Source: an uncultured bacterium
GTDB lineage: Bacteria > Bacteroidota > Bacteroidia > Bacteroidales > Bacteroidaceae
DNA length: 44,147 nt
NCBI GenBank assembly: GCA_905216025.1
Contig: CAJMSE010000025.1
Location: 1 to 44,147 of the forward strand
Direction: 5' to 3'
The position numbers and the translations under genes were made by a program. Below are positions 32,612-41,049 of this stretch, piece after piece (position 1 is the stretch's first letter; every line of letters starts with the position of its first letter). The notes under the pieces were generated by a model, which saw only the letters and a list, made by a program, of their open reading frames with translations, was not told the DNA's origin and made no database searches.

Positions 32612-33795
32612 CTTATTATCTCTTCCGGAGTTATTATCGTGCGCGTGCGGCTGCTGTATGTCCCGAGCTTCACGCCCACCACGGGGCGGCGCGACATGAT
32701 GGCGAGCAGGTCGGCGTATGCAAACACGCACGTGTCGAGCACGAGGTATGTGACGGTCCTGACGCCAGCGTCGAACAGGCCGAGGCGCTCCACCGCGTCC
32801 ACGCTGCATGCCTCGTGAAACTCCGAAGTCATGCCCATCCGCGACGATATGTCACGGCACTGCCCTATCATCTCGGTGCTTCCTACAAAGACATACTTCG
32901 GTTCGGCCTTGCGTCTGTCGGCGAATCCCAGCGAGCGGCGCAGCAGTCCGGTCACCATCGCCGTCAGGGCCATGAAGGCGCGGAAGTATATGGCGAGCTT
33001 TATGGGCAGCGACACCCACAGCCCGAGATGCCTGTAATGCTTGCGGAAGAAGATGAGCATGGCCTGATAGAACACGTGCACGTAGCGGAACGACGTCTTG
33101 TGGGTGCTCTCTCCCTTGTAGTGCAGCACGGCCTGCGGCAGATACCAGTTCTCGTAGCCGCCCTTCAGGAGGCGGTACGACAGGTCTATGTCCTCGCCGT
33201 ACATGAAGAAGTCGGTGTCGAGCAGCCCCACCTTGTCGAGTGCCGAACGGCGCGCGAAGAAGAAGGCGCCGCTTATCACCTCTATCCGCTCGGGCTTGTC
33301 CCAGCCGAGATAGCTCATATAGTATTTCCCGAACCGGCGGCTGCGGGGGAACTTCGAGCACAGGCCGCACATCTTGTAGAACGAGGTCATCGGCGTGGGA
33401 AGCCCCCGGCGCGACTCCATGGCCAGCGTGCCGTCGGAGTTATACATCTTCACCCCTGCCCCGCCGAGAGCCGGATGGGCATCGGCAAAGGCTATGACCT
33501 CGCGGATGGCCTGCTCCGAGACGAACGTGTCTGGATTGAGCAGCAGCACATACTCTCCCGACGAGCGCCGGATGGCTATATTGTTTGCCCGTGCGAAGCC
33601 GAGGTTGTGGTTCGATTCGATTATGTTTATATTGCTGAAGCGCGAGCGGAGATACTCCACAGAGCCGTCTTTCGAGTGGTTGTCGACGACGAAGACCTCG
33701 CTTTCTATGCCGTCGAGCGCCCGTTCAAGACTGTGAAGGCACTGCTCGACATAGTGCTTTACATTGTAGTTTACTATTACGACGGTCAGCTTCAT
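32608..33795 (-). CDS. Family 2 glycosyltransferase (rhamnosyltransferase-like)
   Basis: Inverting nucleotide-sugar glycosyltransferase, GT-A fold, 395 aa. N-terminal MKLTVVIVNYNVKHYVEQCL binds the nucleotide; LLLNPDT is the DxD-like region; GAFFFARRSALDKVGLLDTD and FFMYGEDIDLSYRL supply the catalytic base ED. The layout matches the WbbL/rhamnosyltransferase type that builds surface polysaccharides. The ~100-residue C-terminal part (from ~285) is an extension with a hydrophobic helix near 265-285. It overlaps the genes on both sides by four bases. An isolated glycosyltransferase in a housekeeping operon suggests a conserved envelope glycan, which is inference. Confidence 0.9.
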   Translation of the reverse strand: MKLTVVIVNYNVKHYVEQCLHSLERALDGIESEVFVVDNHSKDGSVEYLRSRFSNINIIESNHNLGFARANNIAIRRSSGEYVLLLNPDTFVSEQAIREVIAFADAHPALGGAGVKMYNSDGTLAMESRRGLPTPMTSFYKMCGLCSKFPRSRRFGKYYMSYLGWDKPERIEVISGAFFFARRSALDKVGLLDTDFFMYGEDIDLSYRLLKGGYENWYLPQAVLHYKGESTHKTSFRYVHVFYQAMLIFFRKHYRHLGLWVSLPIKLAIYFRAFMALTAMVTGLLRRSLGFADRRKAEPKYVFVGSTEMIGQCRDISSRMGMTSEFHEACSVDAVERLGLFDAGVRTVTYLVLDTCVFAYADLLAIMSRRPVVGVKLGTYSSRTRTIITPEEIIR

Positions 33796-34229
33796 CGTTC
33801 CTCCCGGTTTTGCGTTTCGTTCTCGCAGCGCTTCCTGTCAGGGTATACAAACACCATGCTGACGAGGAATATCAGCGATATATAGCCGTATGTGGGCTGG
33901 CCGAACAGATAATAGAACACGATGTTCAGCACGAGCGGAAGACCGAGCAGCGCGATTCGGAGCAGTCCCCACAAGGCCAGCGCCCTGCTGCCGCCGGCAC
34001 TGAGCGCGCCCTGCACCCTGCCGAAGCGGAACAGGCGGAGGGCAAGGGGAATGCAGACAAGTACCGACAGCTCCATCACCATGCGCGCGGCATACTCGGC
34101 ACCGGCCTCGGCCGCGAGACAGCCGCCACTGAAGGCACCCGTCTCGAACAGCAGCACGACGGCCACGAAGGCGGCCACGGCTACGGCGAACGCTGCGGTA
34201 AGCATATATCTTGTTTTCTTCATAATCAT
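33792..34229 (-). CDS. Small membrane protein of unknown function
   Basis: A 145-aa protein with four predicted membrane helices: TAAFAVAVAAFVAVVLLF, RMVMELSVLVCIPLALRLF, ALWGLLRIALLGLPLVLNIV and GYISLIFLVSMVFVYP. It ends in a charged tail. I do not recognise the family. The start codon shares its A with the recR stop (TAATG), and its stop overlaps the glycosyltransferase start, so it is translated with both. ATG 34223 (MKKTRYM) is an alternative start. Its place suggests a helper for the neighbouring glycosyltransferase, but nothing in the sequence proves it. Confidence 0.72.
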   Translation of the reverse strand: MIMKKTRYMLTAAFAVAVAAFVAVVLLFETGAFSGGCLAAEAGAEYAARMVMELSVLVCIPLALRLFRFGRVQGALSAGGSRALALWGLLRIALLGLPLVLNIVFYYLFGQPTYGYISLIFLVSMVFVYPDRKRCENETQNREER

Positions 34230-34849
34230 TATTTTCCTTCAAACGGTATTCTGTTCTGTATCGAACGGCCGAGCGTGACCTCGTCCGTATATTCGAGCTC
34301 GTCGCCCACAGAGATGCCGCGGGCTATCACGCTGAGGCTCACGTCGTAAGGCGCGAGCTTGCGCGAGATGTAGAAGTTGGTCGTGTCGCCCTCCATCGTG
34401 GAGCTCAACGCGAGTATCACCTCCCTGACGCCGCCACGTCCCACCCGCTCCACGAGCGAGTCGATGCCGATGTCGCCCGGGCCGATGCCGTCCATGGGGG
34501 ATATCACTCCGCCGAGAACGTGGTAGAGACCGCCGAACTGCTGGGTCTTCTCGACCGCCATGACGTCCTGCACATTCTCCACAACGCATATCACGCCGGC
34601 ATCCCGGTGGCTGTCGGAGCATATCGGACAGACGTCCGTATCGCTGATGTTATGGCACACGGAGCAGTACTTCACCTCGCGCCGCATCCGGCTGACGGCC
34701 TCTGCAAAGGCCTCCACGCTGTCCTCTTCCTGCCGCAGCAGGTGAAGCACGAGGCGCAGGGCGGTCTTGCGTCCCACGCCGGGCAGCTTCGAAAACTCTC
34801 CCACCGCCCGCTCGAGCAGTTTCGACGGATATTGCTGTTCCATTGCCAT
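34229..34849 (-). CDS. recR: Recombination mediator RecR
   Basis: DNA repair protein that with RecO loads RecA on gapped DNA. The 206-aa protein is normal in length. An N-terminal helix-hairpin-helix (LPGVGRKTALRLVLHLL), a four-cysteine zinc finger (CSVCHNISDTDVCPICSD) and a Toprim domain (VICVVENVQDVMAVE; LGGVISPMDGIGP) are visible in order. It starts one base after the ABC-F stop and is fused by TAATG to the next gene. RecF and RecO are not in the window. Confidence 0.97.
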   Translation of the reverse strand: MAMEQQYPSKLLERAVGEFSKLPGVGRKTALRLVLHLLRQEEDSVEAFAEAVSRMRREVKYCSVCHNISDTDVCPICSDSHRDAGVICVVENVQDVMAVEKTQQFGGLYHVLGGVISPMDGIGPGDIGIDSLVERVGRGGVREVILALSSTMEGDTTNFYISRKLAPYDVSLSVIARGISVGDELEYTDEVTLGRSIQNRIPFEGK

Positions 34850-34850
34850 G

Positions 34851-36635
34851 TCAGTCTTCTATCTCGCTAAGTTCAAGCCAGCGCATGCTCTTCTCGTCGA
34901 GCTCGTCTTTCAGAAGCGGCAGCCGCCGGCTCATTTCCGTTATCTCCCCGACGCTGAGCGTGCCGCTGCACAGGGCGTCCTCTATCTCTTTCTGTTCTTT
35001 CTCCAGTGCCGCGATGTCGCGCTCGAGACCTGCAAACTCGGTCTTCTCCTTATAGGTCATCTTGCGCTTCATGTTGTTGCGGTAGCTCTTTGCGCCGGCC
35101 TTCTCCTCGCGCGGCTCCTTCTTCGCCTCACTGTCGGGGAGCAGCGCGCTCCAGCTGCGATACTGGGTGTAGTTTCCAGGGAAGTCCTTTATCTCGCCGT
35201 TGCCGTTGAACACGAGCAGATGGTCCACCACCTTGTCCATGAAGTAGCGGTCGTGGCTGACGACGATGACGCAGCCGGGGAAGTCGGCGAGATATTCCTC
35301 GAGAATCTGCAACGTGACGATGTCGAGGTCGTTGGTGGGCTCGTCGAGCACGAGGAAGTTGGGATTGCGCATCAGCACCGTGCACAGGTAGAGCTTGCGG
35401 CGCTCTCCGCCGCTCAGCTTGTAGACGTAGTTGTGCTGCTGCTCGGGCGTGAACATGAAGTACTGCAGAAACTGCGACGCCGTCATGTGGCGCCCGCCGC
35501 CGAGGTCGATGTAGTCGGCAATGTCCGTTATCACGTCTATCACCTTCTGCTGCTCGTCGAACACGAGGCCCTCCTGCGAGAAATAGCCGAAGCGCACGGT
35601 CTCCCCTATCACGATGCGGCCCTCGTCGGGCTTCTCAAAGCCGAGGAGCATCTTGATGAATGTCGACTTGCCCGTGCCGTTGTTTCCCACGATTCCCATC
35701 TTCTCATAGCGCGAGAAGTTGTAGTAAAAGTCTTTCATTATGACGCAGTCGTCTGCCCACGCCTTCGATATATACTGGCACTCGAATATCTTGCTGCCTA
35801 TATAGACGTTGCCCGACTTCAGCCTTATCTGCCGTTCCTCAAGCCGTTGCTTGGCCACCTTCTCGAGTTCGTAGAAGGCCTCTTCACGGTAGCGCGCCTT
35901 GTGGCCGCGCGCCTGCGGCATGCGGCGCATCCAGTCGAGCTCAGTGCGGTAGAGGTTGTTGGCCCGGGCTATCTCGGCGCGGCGTGCGTCGATGCGCTCC
36001 TGCCGCTTCTCGAGATAGTAGCTGTAGTTTCCGCGGTATGTATATATCGTGTTGTCGTCGAGTTCGAGAATCACGCTGCACACCCGGTCGAGGAAGAAGC
36101 GGTCGTGGGTGACCATGAGCAGGGTCTTGTTTCCGCGGGCGAGGAAGCCCTCGAGCCACTCTATCATCTCGAGGTCGAGGTGGTTTGTGGGCTCGTCGAG
36201 TATCAGCAGGTCGGGCTCCGTTATCAGCACGTTGGCCAGTGCCACGCGCTTCTGCTGCCCGCCGCTGAGCTGTCCCATGGGCTGCGACAGGTCGCGGATT
36301 TTCAGCTGGGTGAGAATCTGCTTCGCCCGGAGCACCTTCTCCTGCTCGCCCTTATGGTTGAAGCAGGCGTCGAGCACCGACTCCGCCGGGTCGAACACGG
36401 GCGACTGCTCGAGGAAGCCCACCTTCAGGTCGCGCCTGAAGACGATGTTGCCCGAGTCGTAGCCCTCCTTGCCGGCGATTACCGAGAGCAGTGTCGACTT
36501 GCCCGTGCCGTTCTTGGCTATCAGTCCCACCTTCTGCCGTTCGGCGATGCTGAAGCTGATGTCTTCGAAGAGCACCAGCGAGCCGAACGACTTGGTCAGG
36601 TTCTGCACGTCGAGATATGGTGTTTCCTTTGCCAT
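34851..36635 (-). CDS. ABC-F ATPase (Uup-like, ribosome or replication-associated)
   Basis: Soluble ATPase of the ABC-F family with two nucleotide-binding domains, 594 aa. Walker A motifs AKNGTGKSTLL and GNNGTGKSTFI; signatures LSGGQQKRVAL and LSGGERRKLYL; Walker B/D parts LDEPTNHLD and LDEPTNDLD. A linker rich in Arg/Glu separates the domains, and a C-terminal coiled coil (~515-594; KRKMTYKEKTEFAGLERDI) is the Uup-type domain. ABC-F proteins act on the ribosome E site; Uup also touches DNA replication forks. It lies ten bases after ysxC. No membrane domain is present, so it is not a transporter. Confidence 0.93.
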   Translation of the reverse strand: MAKETPYLDVQNLTKSFGSLVLFEDISFSIAERQKVGLIAKNGTGKSTLLSVIAGKEGYDSGNIVFRRDLKVGFLEQSPVFDPAESVLDACFNHKGEQEKVLRAKQILTQLKIRDLSQPMGQLSGGQQKRVALANVLITEPDLLILDEPTNHLDLEMIEWLEGFLARGNKTLLMVTHDRFFLDRVCSVILELDDNTIYTYRGNYSYYLEKRQERIDARRAEIARANNLYRTELDWMRRMPQARGHKARYREEAFYELEKVAKQRLEERQIRLKSGNVYIGSKIFECQYISKAWADDCVIMKDFYYNFSRYEKMGIVGNNGTGKSTFIKMLLGFEKPDEGRIVIGETVRFGYFSQEGLVFDEQQKVIDVITDIADYIDLGGGRHMTASQFLQYFMFTPEQQHNYVYKLSGGERRKLYLCTVLMRNPNFLVLDEPTNDLDIVTLQILEEYLADFPGCVIVVSHDRYFMDKVVDHLLVFNGNGEIKDFPGNYTQYRSWSALLPDSEAKKEPREEKAGAKSYRNNMKRKMTYKEKTEFAGLERDIAALEKEQKEIEDALCSGTLSVGEITEMSRRLPLLKDELDEKSMRWLELSEIED

Positions 36636-36644
36636 TACCGCCGC

Positions 36645-37247
36645 TTATCCGTTCAGTGAGTCCATTATTTCTCCGATATACCCAAGCAGTTCGTCGCGTC
36701 CGGTGCGCTTCTCGGATGAGGTGACGAACATCGGGGGCAGCTCCTCCCATGTCTCGCTGAGCACGCGCTTGTATGCAGCGATGTTCGACTGCGCCTTCGT
36801 CGCCGTCAGCTTGTCGGCCTTGGTGAACACTATCGAGAAGGGTATGCTGCTGCTTCCGAGCCAGTTGATGAAGTCGAGGTCTATCTTCTGTGCCTCGAGC
36901 CTTATGTCTACCAGTACAAAGACGTTCACCAGCTGCGGCCGCTGAAGGATGTATCCGTTTATCATCTGCTCCAGTTTTGCAATCTCTTTCTTCGAGCGCT
37001 TGGCAAAGCCGTAGCCCGGCAGGTCCACGAGATACCACTCCTTGTTTATTATGAAGTGGTTTATCAGCAGGGTCTTGCCCGGCGTGGCGGAAGTCTTTGC
37101 CAGCTTCTTGTTTTTACAAAGCATGTTTATCAGGCTCGACTTACCCACGTTTGACCTTCCGATAAACGCGTATTCGGGCTTTGTATCCTTCGGACACATA
37201 GACACCATGGGAGAACTCAGGACAAATTCCGCACTCTTAATTTCCAT
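36645..37247 (-). CDS. ysxC: Ribosome biogenesis GTPase EngB/YsxC
   Basis: GTPase needed for assembly of the large ribosomal subunit, 200 aa, a normal size. G1 GRSNVGKSSLINML, G2 Thr in ATPGKTLLIN, G3 DLPGYGFAKR, G4 TKADK and G5-like SSEKRTGRDELL are all present. It is the first gene of a minus-strand operon with ABC-F, recR, a membrane protein, a glycosyltransferase and an acetyltransferase. No good TAnnTTTG box was found in the ~60 bases before the start. Confidence 0.96.
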   Translation of the reverse strand: MEIKSAEFVLSSPMVSMCPKDTKPEYAFIGRSNVGKSSLINMLCKNKKLAKTSATPGKTLLINHFIINKEWYLVDLPGYGFAKRSKKEIAKLEQMINGYILQRPQLVNVFVLVDIRLEAQKIDLDFINWLGSSSIPFSIVFTKADKLTATKAQSNIAAYKRVLSETWEELPPMFVTSSEKRTGRDELLGYIGEIMDSLNG

Positions 37248-37414
37248 ATATAAGCAGGTAATAACTTGTTTTTAATTTGCAAATTTACGGCAAATTAGAT
37301 GAAAAACAAAATAAAATGGATATTTAAAAGGCCTGCGGCAGATATATTGCAGGTTATGCCCTGACGGGGCGCGGTTTGCGGGCGGCGGAGCCGGGAGGTG
37401 ATCCTTGGATTGTT

Positions 37415-37519
37415 ACGTGCCACGCGTAACAGTGTGACGTGCCATGCGTAACAGTGTGACGCGCCATGCGTAACAGTGTGACGCGCCATGCGTAACAGTG
37501 TGACGCGCCATGCGTAACA
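37415..37519. repeat. 22-bp tandem array, 4.8 units
   Basis: Units ACGYGCCAYGCGTAACAGTG plus TG start at 37415, 37437, 37459, 37481 and 37503; the last is 17 bp. The last two complete units are identical. The sequence has internal symmetry (TGTTACG at 37411 and CGTAACA). There are no spacers, so it is not a CRISPR array. Confidence 0.92.
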
Positions 37520-37520
37520 T

Positions 37521-37637
37521 TTTAAATGAAGAATGAAGAGTGAAGAATGAAGAATTTGCTGCCGCGCTGAGTCCTGCCTTACGCCTTTCTATGCGGCAGC
37601 AAATTCTTCATTCTTCACTCTTCATTCTTCATTTAAA
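37521..37637. repeat. Perfect 45-bp inverted repeat after glnN
   Basis: Arms 37521-37565 and 37593-37637 are perfect complements over 45 bp, with a 27-base loop (37566-37592). The outer arm is a degenerate GAAGAATGAAGAGTGAAG run and the inner part is TTTGCTGCCGC. The right arm ends one base before the glnN stop triplet (37639-37641, minus strand). It could act as a strong terminator and resembles a MITE-like or palindromic mobile unit. Confidence 0.9.
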
Positions 37638-37638
37638 A

Positions 37639-39831
37639 CTACCTGATGAACAGCAGCTCGCGATATTTCGGGAGCGTCCACAGGCCGTCCTCGACAATCA
37701 TCTCCAGACCGTCGATTTCCTGACGGATGGCCTGCATCTTCGGCTCCACCGTGTCGTGATATGCTATTGCGCGCTGGTGTATGCTGTCGATGCGGTTTGC
37801 CACGCGGCGCGCCTCGGTCAGTTCGTCCACGAGGCGCTCTATGGCCTCGGTGCTCCCGGCTATCTGCTCTATCAGCTTCATGTTGCGGGCGGAGAGGCGT
37901 TCGGCCTTCTCCGTCGGGAAGACGGCCTTCATGCTCTGCACGTTGCGGATGAGCGTGCTCTGATAGTGGGTGGCCACGGGGATGATGTGGTTCATCGACA
38001 TGTCGCTTATCACGCGGCCCTCTATCTGCACCTTCTTCACGTATGTCTCCCATTTCACCTCATTGCGCGCCTCAAGCTCCTTGCGCGTCATCACCTTGGT
38101 GCTCTCGAACATCTCGATGCTGGCGGGCGTGAGATAGTGCTCGAACACTATCGGACAGCTCTGTTCGGTGTCGAGTCCGCGGCGGCGGGCCTCCTCGACC
38201 CACTCCTCGCTGTATCCGTTGCCGTCGAAGCGGATGGGCTTGCATGCCTTTATGTCTTCGCGCAGCACGTCGAGGATGGCGCTTATCTTGCCTTCGCCCT
38301 TGGCCATGAGCGCGTCTACGCGTGCCTTGAAGCTGACGAGGGCTTCGGCCATGGCCGAGTTGAGGGCTATCATGGCCGATGCACAGTTAGCCTCTGAGCC
38401 TATCGCGCGGAACTCGAAGCGGTTGCCGGTGAAGGCGAAGGGCGACGTACGGTTGCGGTCGGTGTTGTCGATGATGAGCTGCGGAATCTGCGGGATGTCG
38501 AGCTCCATGCCCTGCTTCGCCTTCAGGTTGAACAGTTCGTCCTTGTCTGACGTCTCGATATGGTCGAGCAGCTCGCTGAGCTGCTTGCCGAGGAACGACG
38601 AGATGATGGCCGGCGGGGCCTCGTGGCCTCCGAGGCGGTGGGCGTTGGTGGCGCTCATGATGCTCGCTTTCAGCAGTCCGTTATGGCGGTGCACGGCCAC
38701 GAGCGTCTCGACGATGAACGTCACGAAGCGCAGGTTCTCCTCGGGCGTCTTGCCGGGGGCGTGGAGCAGCACGCCGTTGTCGGCGCAGAGGCTCCAGTTG
38801 TTGTGCTTGCCCGAGCCGTTGATGCCGTCGAACGGCTTTTCGTGGAGCAGCACGCGGAAGCCGTGCTTGCGGGCCACGCGCTTCATCAGAGACATCAGCA
38901 GCATGTTGTGGTCTACGGCGAGGTTGCACTCCTCGTATATCGGGGCCAGCTCAAACTGGTTCGGCGCCACCTCGTTGTGGCGTGTCTTGCAGGGTATGGC
39001 CAGCTCGAGCGAGCGTATCTCAAGGTCTTTCATGAACGCCTGCACGCGGTCGGGTATCGTTCCGAAGTAGTGGTCGTCCATCTGCTGGTTCTTCGCGCTC
39101 TCGTGTCCCATCAGCGTGCGGCCGGTGAGCATGAGGTCGGGGCGTGCTGAGTAGAGGCCCTCGTCGACGAGGAAGTACTCCTGCTCCCACCCGAGGTTGC
39201 ACTTCACCTTCGTCACCTCGGGGTAGAAATAGCGGCATACGTCCGTCGCGGCACGGTCTACGGCATGCAGCGCACGCAGCAGCGGTGCCTTATAGTCAAG
39301 CGCCTCGCCGGTATATGAGATGAAGATGGTGGGAATGCAGAGGGTGTCGTCGATGATGAAGACGGGCGACGTGGGGTCCCACGCCGAATAGCCGCGGGCC
39401 TCAAAAGTGTTTCGGATGCCGCCGTTGGGGAACGACGAGGCGTCCGGCTCCTGCTGCACGAGCAGTTTTCCGCTGAAGTTTTCCACCATTCCGCCCTTTC
39501 CGTCGTGCTCCACGAAGGCGTCGTGCTTCTCTGCCGTGCCCTCGGTGAGCGGCTGGAACCAGTGGGTATAGTGGGTCACGCCCATCTCCATGGCCCACTG
39601 CTTCATGCCTGCGGCCACGGCATCGGCGATGGAACGGTCGAGTCGCGTGCCGTTGTCTATCACGTCGATGAGCTTTGCGTATACGTCGGCCGGAAGGTAT
39701 TTATACATCTTCTGGCGTGTGAACACGTATTTGGCGAAGTACTCCGACGGCCTCTCGGCCGGGGTCTTCACTTCTACGGCCTGTTTCTTGAAGGCCTCTT
39801 CTACTACCTGAAATCTTAAGTTTGAAGACAT
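37639..39831 (-). CDS. glnN: Glutamine synthetase type III
   Basis: ATP-dependent synthesis of glutamine from glutamate and ammonia. At 730 aa it has the size of the GSIII class common in Bacteroidota. N-terminal region MSSNLRFQVVEEAFKKQAVE, then the GSIII-specific stretch FQPLTEGTAEKHDAFVE, EQEYFLVDEGLY (metal-binding Glu), and in the catalytic core NGSGKHNNWSLC and NRTSPFAFTGNRFEFRAIGS. The start is supported by the family N-terminus. It is flanked on both sides by related inverted-repeat elements, so it is probably a single-gene transcription unit. No PII or ammonium-transporter gene is close. Confidence 0.96.
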   Translation of the reverse strand: MSSNLRFQVVEEAFKKQAVEVKTPAERPSEYFAKYVFTRQKMYKYLPADVYAKLIDVIDNGTRLDRSIADAVAAGMKQWAMEMGVTHYTHWFQPLTEGTAEKHDAFVEHDGKGGMVENFSGKLLVQQEPDASSFPNGGIRNTFEARGYSAWDPTSPVFIIDDTLCIPTIFISYTGEALDYKAPLLRALHAVDRAATDVCRYFYPEVTKVKCNLGWEQEYFLVDEGLYSARPDLMLTGRTLMGHESAKNQQMDDHYFGTIPDRVQAFMKDLEIRSLELAIPCKTRHNEVAPNQFELAPIYEECNLAVDHNMLLMSLMKRVARKHGFRVLLHEKPFDGINGSGKHNNWSLCADNGVLLHAPGKTPEENLRFVTFIVETLVAVHRHNGLLKASIMSATNAHRLGGHEAPPAIISSFLGKQLSELLDHIETSDKDELFNLKAKQGMELDIPQIPQLIIDNTDRNRTSPFAFTGNRFEFRAIGSEANCASAMIALNSAMAEALVSFKARVDALMAKGEGKISAILDVLREDIKACKPIRFDGNGYSEEWVEEARRRGLDTEQSCPIVFEHYLTPASIEMFESTKVMTRKELEARNEVKWETYVKKVQIEGRVISDMSMNHIIPVATHYQSTLIRNVQSMKAVFPTEKAERLSARNMKLIEQIAGSTEAIERLVDELTEARRVANRIDSIHQRAIAYHDTVEPKMQAIRQEIDGLEMIVEDGLWTLPKYRELLFIR

Positions 39832-39849
39832 TTTATCTATCCGTTAGTT

Positions 39850-40137
39850 TAATGAAGAATGAAGAATGAAGAGTGAAGAATAATTAAATGAAGAATGAAG
39901 ACGTGTTGATGAGCGAAGTGAGTAATTGCTACCGCGGTGAGTCCTGCCTTAGATTCGTTGTCAGCATAGCCCTTACGGGCTGCGACCAAAGACAATACTC
40001 TGGCCCTACAAAGTGCAGAAGCCACGGCTAAACCGTTTAAAGCACGCACTGTCTGTGCGGCAGCAAATTCTTCATTCTTCACTCTTCATTCTTCATTTAA
40101 TTATTCTTCATTCTTCCCTCTTCACTCTTCCCTTAAA
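39850..40137. repeat. GAAGAATGAAG inverted-repeat element between glnN and the amidase gene
   Basis: A left arm of AATGAAGAATGAAGAGTGAAG words (about 39850-39902) and a right arm of the complement (about 40058-40137) flank ~155 bp. The inner side, GCGGCAGCAAATTC, and the words GTGAGTCCTGCCTTA (about 39938) are shared with the 37521-37637 element, so the two are relatives. The right arm runs into the 3' end of the amidase gene and contains its stop codon. No ORF of interest is inside. Confidence 0.75.
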
Positions 40138-41003
40138 TATCTCTTTGTTATCCCGCCGTATTCTTCTATCCGGCGGTCGCGCAGGAACGGCCACCAGCGG
40201 CGCACCTGCTCGCTATGCTTCATGTCGATGTCGACGATGATGCTCTCCTCCTCGTCCTGCGAAGCCTCGTAGAATATCTCGCCCTGCGGTCCGGCGACGA
40301 ACGATGTGCCCCAGAAAGTGATGCCGCCGGTCTGCCCCGACGGGTCGGGCTCGTGCCCCACGCGGTTCACCGCCACCACGGGCAGGCCGTTGGCCACGGC
40401 GTGGCCGCGCTGCACCGTCTGCCATGCGGTGCGCTGGCGCTGCTGCTCCTCGGGCGCGTCGCTGCTCTCGTAGCCTATGGCCGTGGGGTAGATGAGAATC
40501 TCTGCACCACGCAGGGCCATCAGCCGTGCGGCCTCGGGATACCACTGGTCCCAGCACACCATCACGCCGAGGCGTCCGACGCTCGTATCTATCGGGCGGA
40601 AACCAAGGTCGCCGGGCGTGAAGTAGAACTTCTCGTAGTACGCAGGGTCGTCCGGAATGTGCATCTTACGGTATTTGCCGGCTATCGTTCCGTCGCTCTC
40701 TATCACCACGGCGGTGTTGTGATAGAGCCCCGGCGCACGGCGCTCAAAAAGTGACGTGACTATCACCACGCCGTAGCGGCGGACCAGTTCACCGAACATA
40801 TCGGTCGACGGACCGGGCACAGGCTCGGCCAGGTCGAAGTTGTCCACGCTCTCCACCTGGCAGAAGTAGAGCGAGTTGTGCAGTTCCTGAAGCACTATCA
40901 GCTGTGCGCCGCGCTTCGCCAGGTCGGCGATGCCCTCGGCCAGCCGCAGTATGTTGCCGCGCGTGTCGGCGGTGTTGTGCTGTTGTAAGAATCCTATTTT
41001 CAT
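40122..41003 (-). CDS. aguB: N-carbamoylputrescine amidase
   Basis: Nitrilase-superfamily hydrolase that turns N-carbamoylputrescine into putrescine, CO2 and ammonia. The 293-aa protein has the Glu-Lys-Cys triad: Glu40 in VLQELHNS, Lys113 in KYRKMHIPDD and Cys150 in VCWDQWYPE. ALRGAEILIYPTAIG is typical of the AguB group. It lies 36 bp after the agmatine deiminase gene, so both steps form one operon. The last codons (Arg-Glu-Glu-stop) are read from the GAAGAGTGAAG repeat, so the natural C-terminus has been replaced or shortened slightly. Confidence 0.95.
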   Translation of the reverse strand: MKIGFLQQHNTADTRGNILRLAEGIADLAKRGAQLIVLQELHNSLYFCQVESVDNFDLAEPVPGPSTDMFGELVRRYGVVIVTSLFERRAPGLYHNTAVVIESDGTIAGKYRKMHIPDDPAYYEKFYFTPGDLGFRPIDTSVGRLGVMVCWDQWYPEAARLMALRGAEILIYPTAIGYESSDAPEEQQRQRTAWQTVQRGHAVANGLPVVAVNRVGHEPDPSGQTGGITFWGTSFVAGPQGEIFYEASQDEEESIIVDIDMKHSEQVRRWWPFLRDRRIEEYGGITKRYLREE

Positions 41004-41007
41004 GTAA

Positions 41008-41049
41008 GATGGTAGATGTTAGATGGCTGATGGTAGATGTTAGGTGGCA
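41008..41049. repeat. Short 21-bp direct repeat between the two agmatine genes
   Basis: GATGGTAGATGTTAG recurs at 41008 and 41029, 21 bp apart. It runs across the gap into the last codons of the deiminase gene. Confidence 0.6.

Larger units (their letters stand above)
37248..37638. other. 391-bp repeat-only intergenic region
   Basis: Contains, from ysxC to glnN: an AT-rich ~70 bp next to the ysxC start, a GC-rich stretch, the 22-bp tandem array (37415-37519) and a 45-bp perfect inverted repeat (37521-37637). No gene. Confidence 0.75.

Noticed and set aside
34767..36659. 630-codon plus-strand frame opposite the ABC-F gene
   Set aside because: Antisense shadow of a gene with all ABC-F motifs intact.
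37415..37519. Short regular repeats that might be a CRISPR array
   Set aside because: Units are directly adjacent with no unique spacers and no cas genes nearby.
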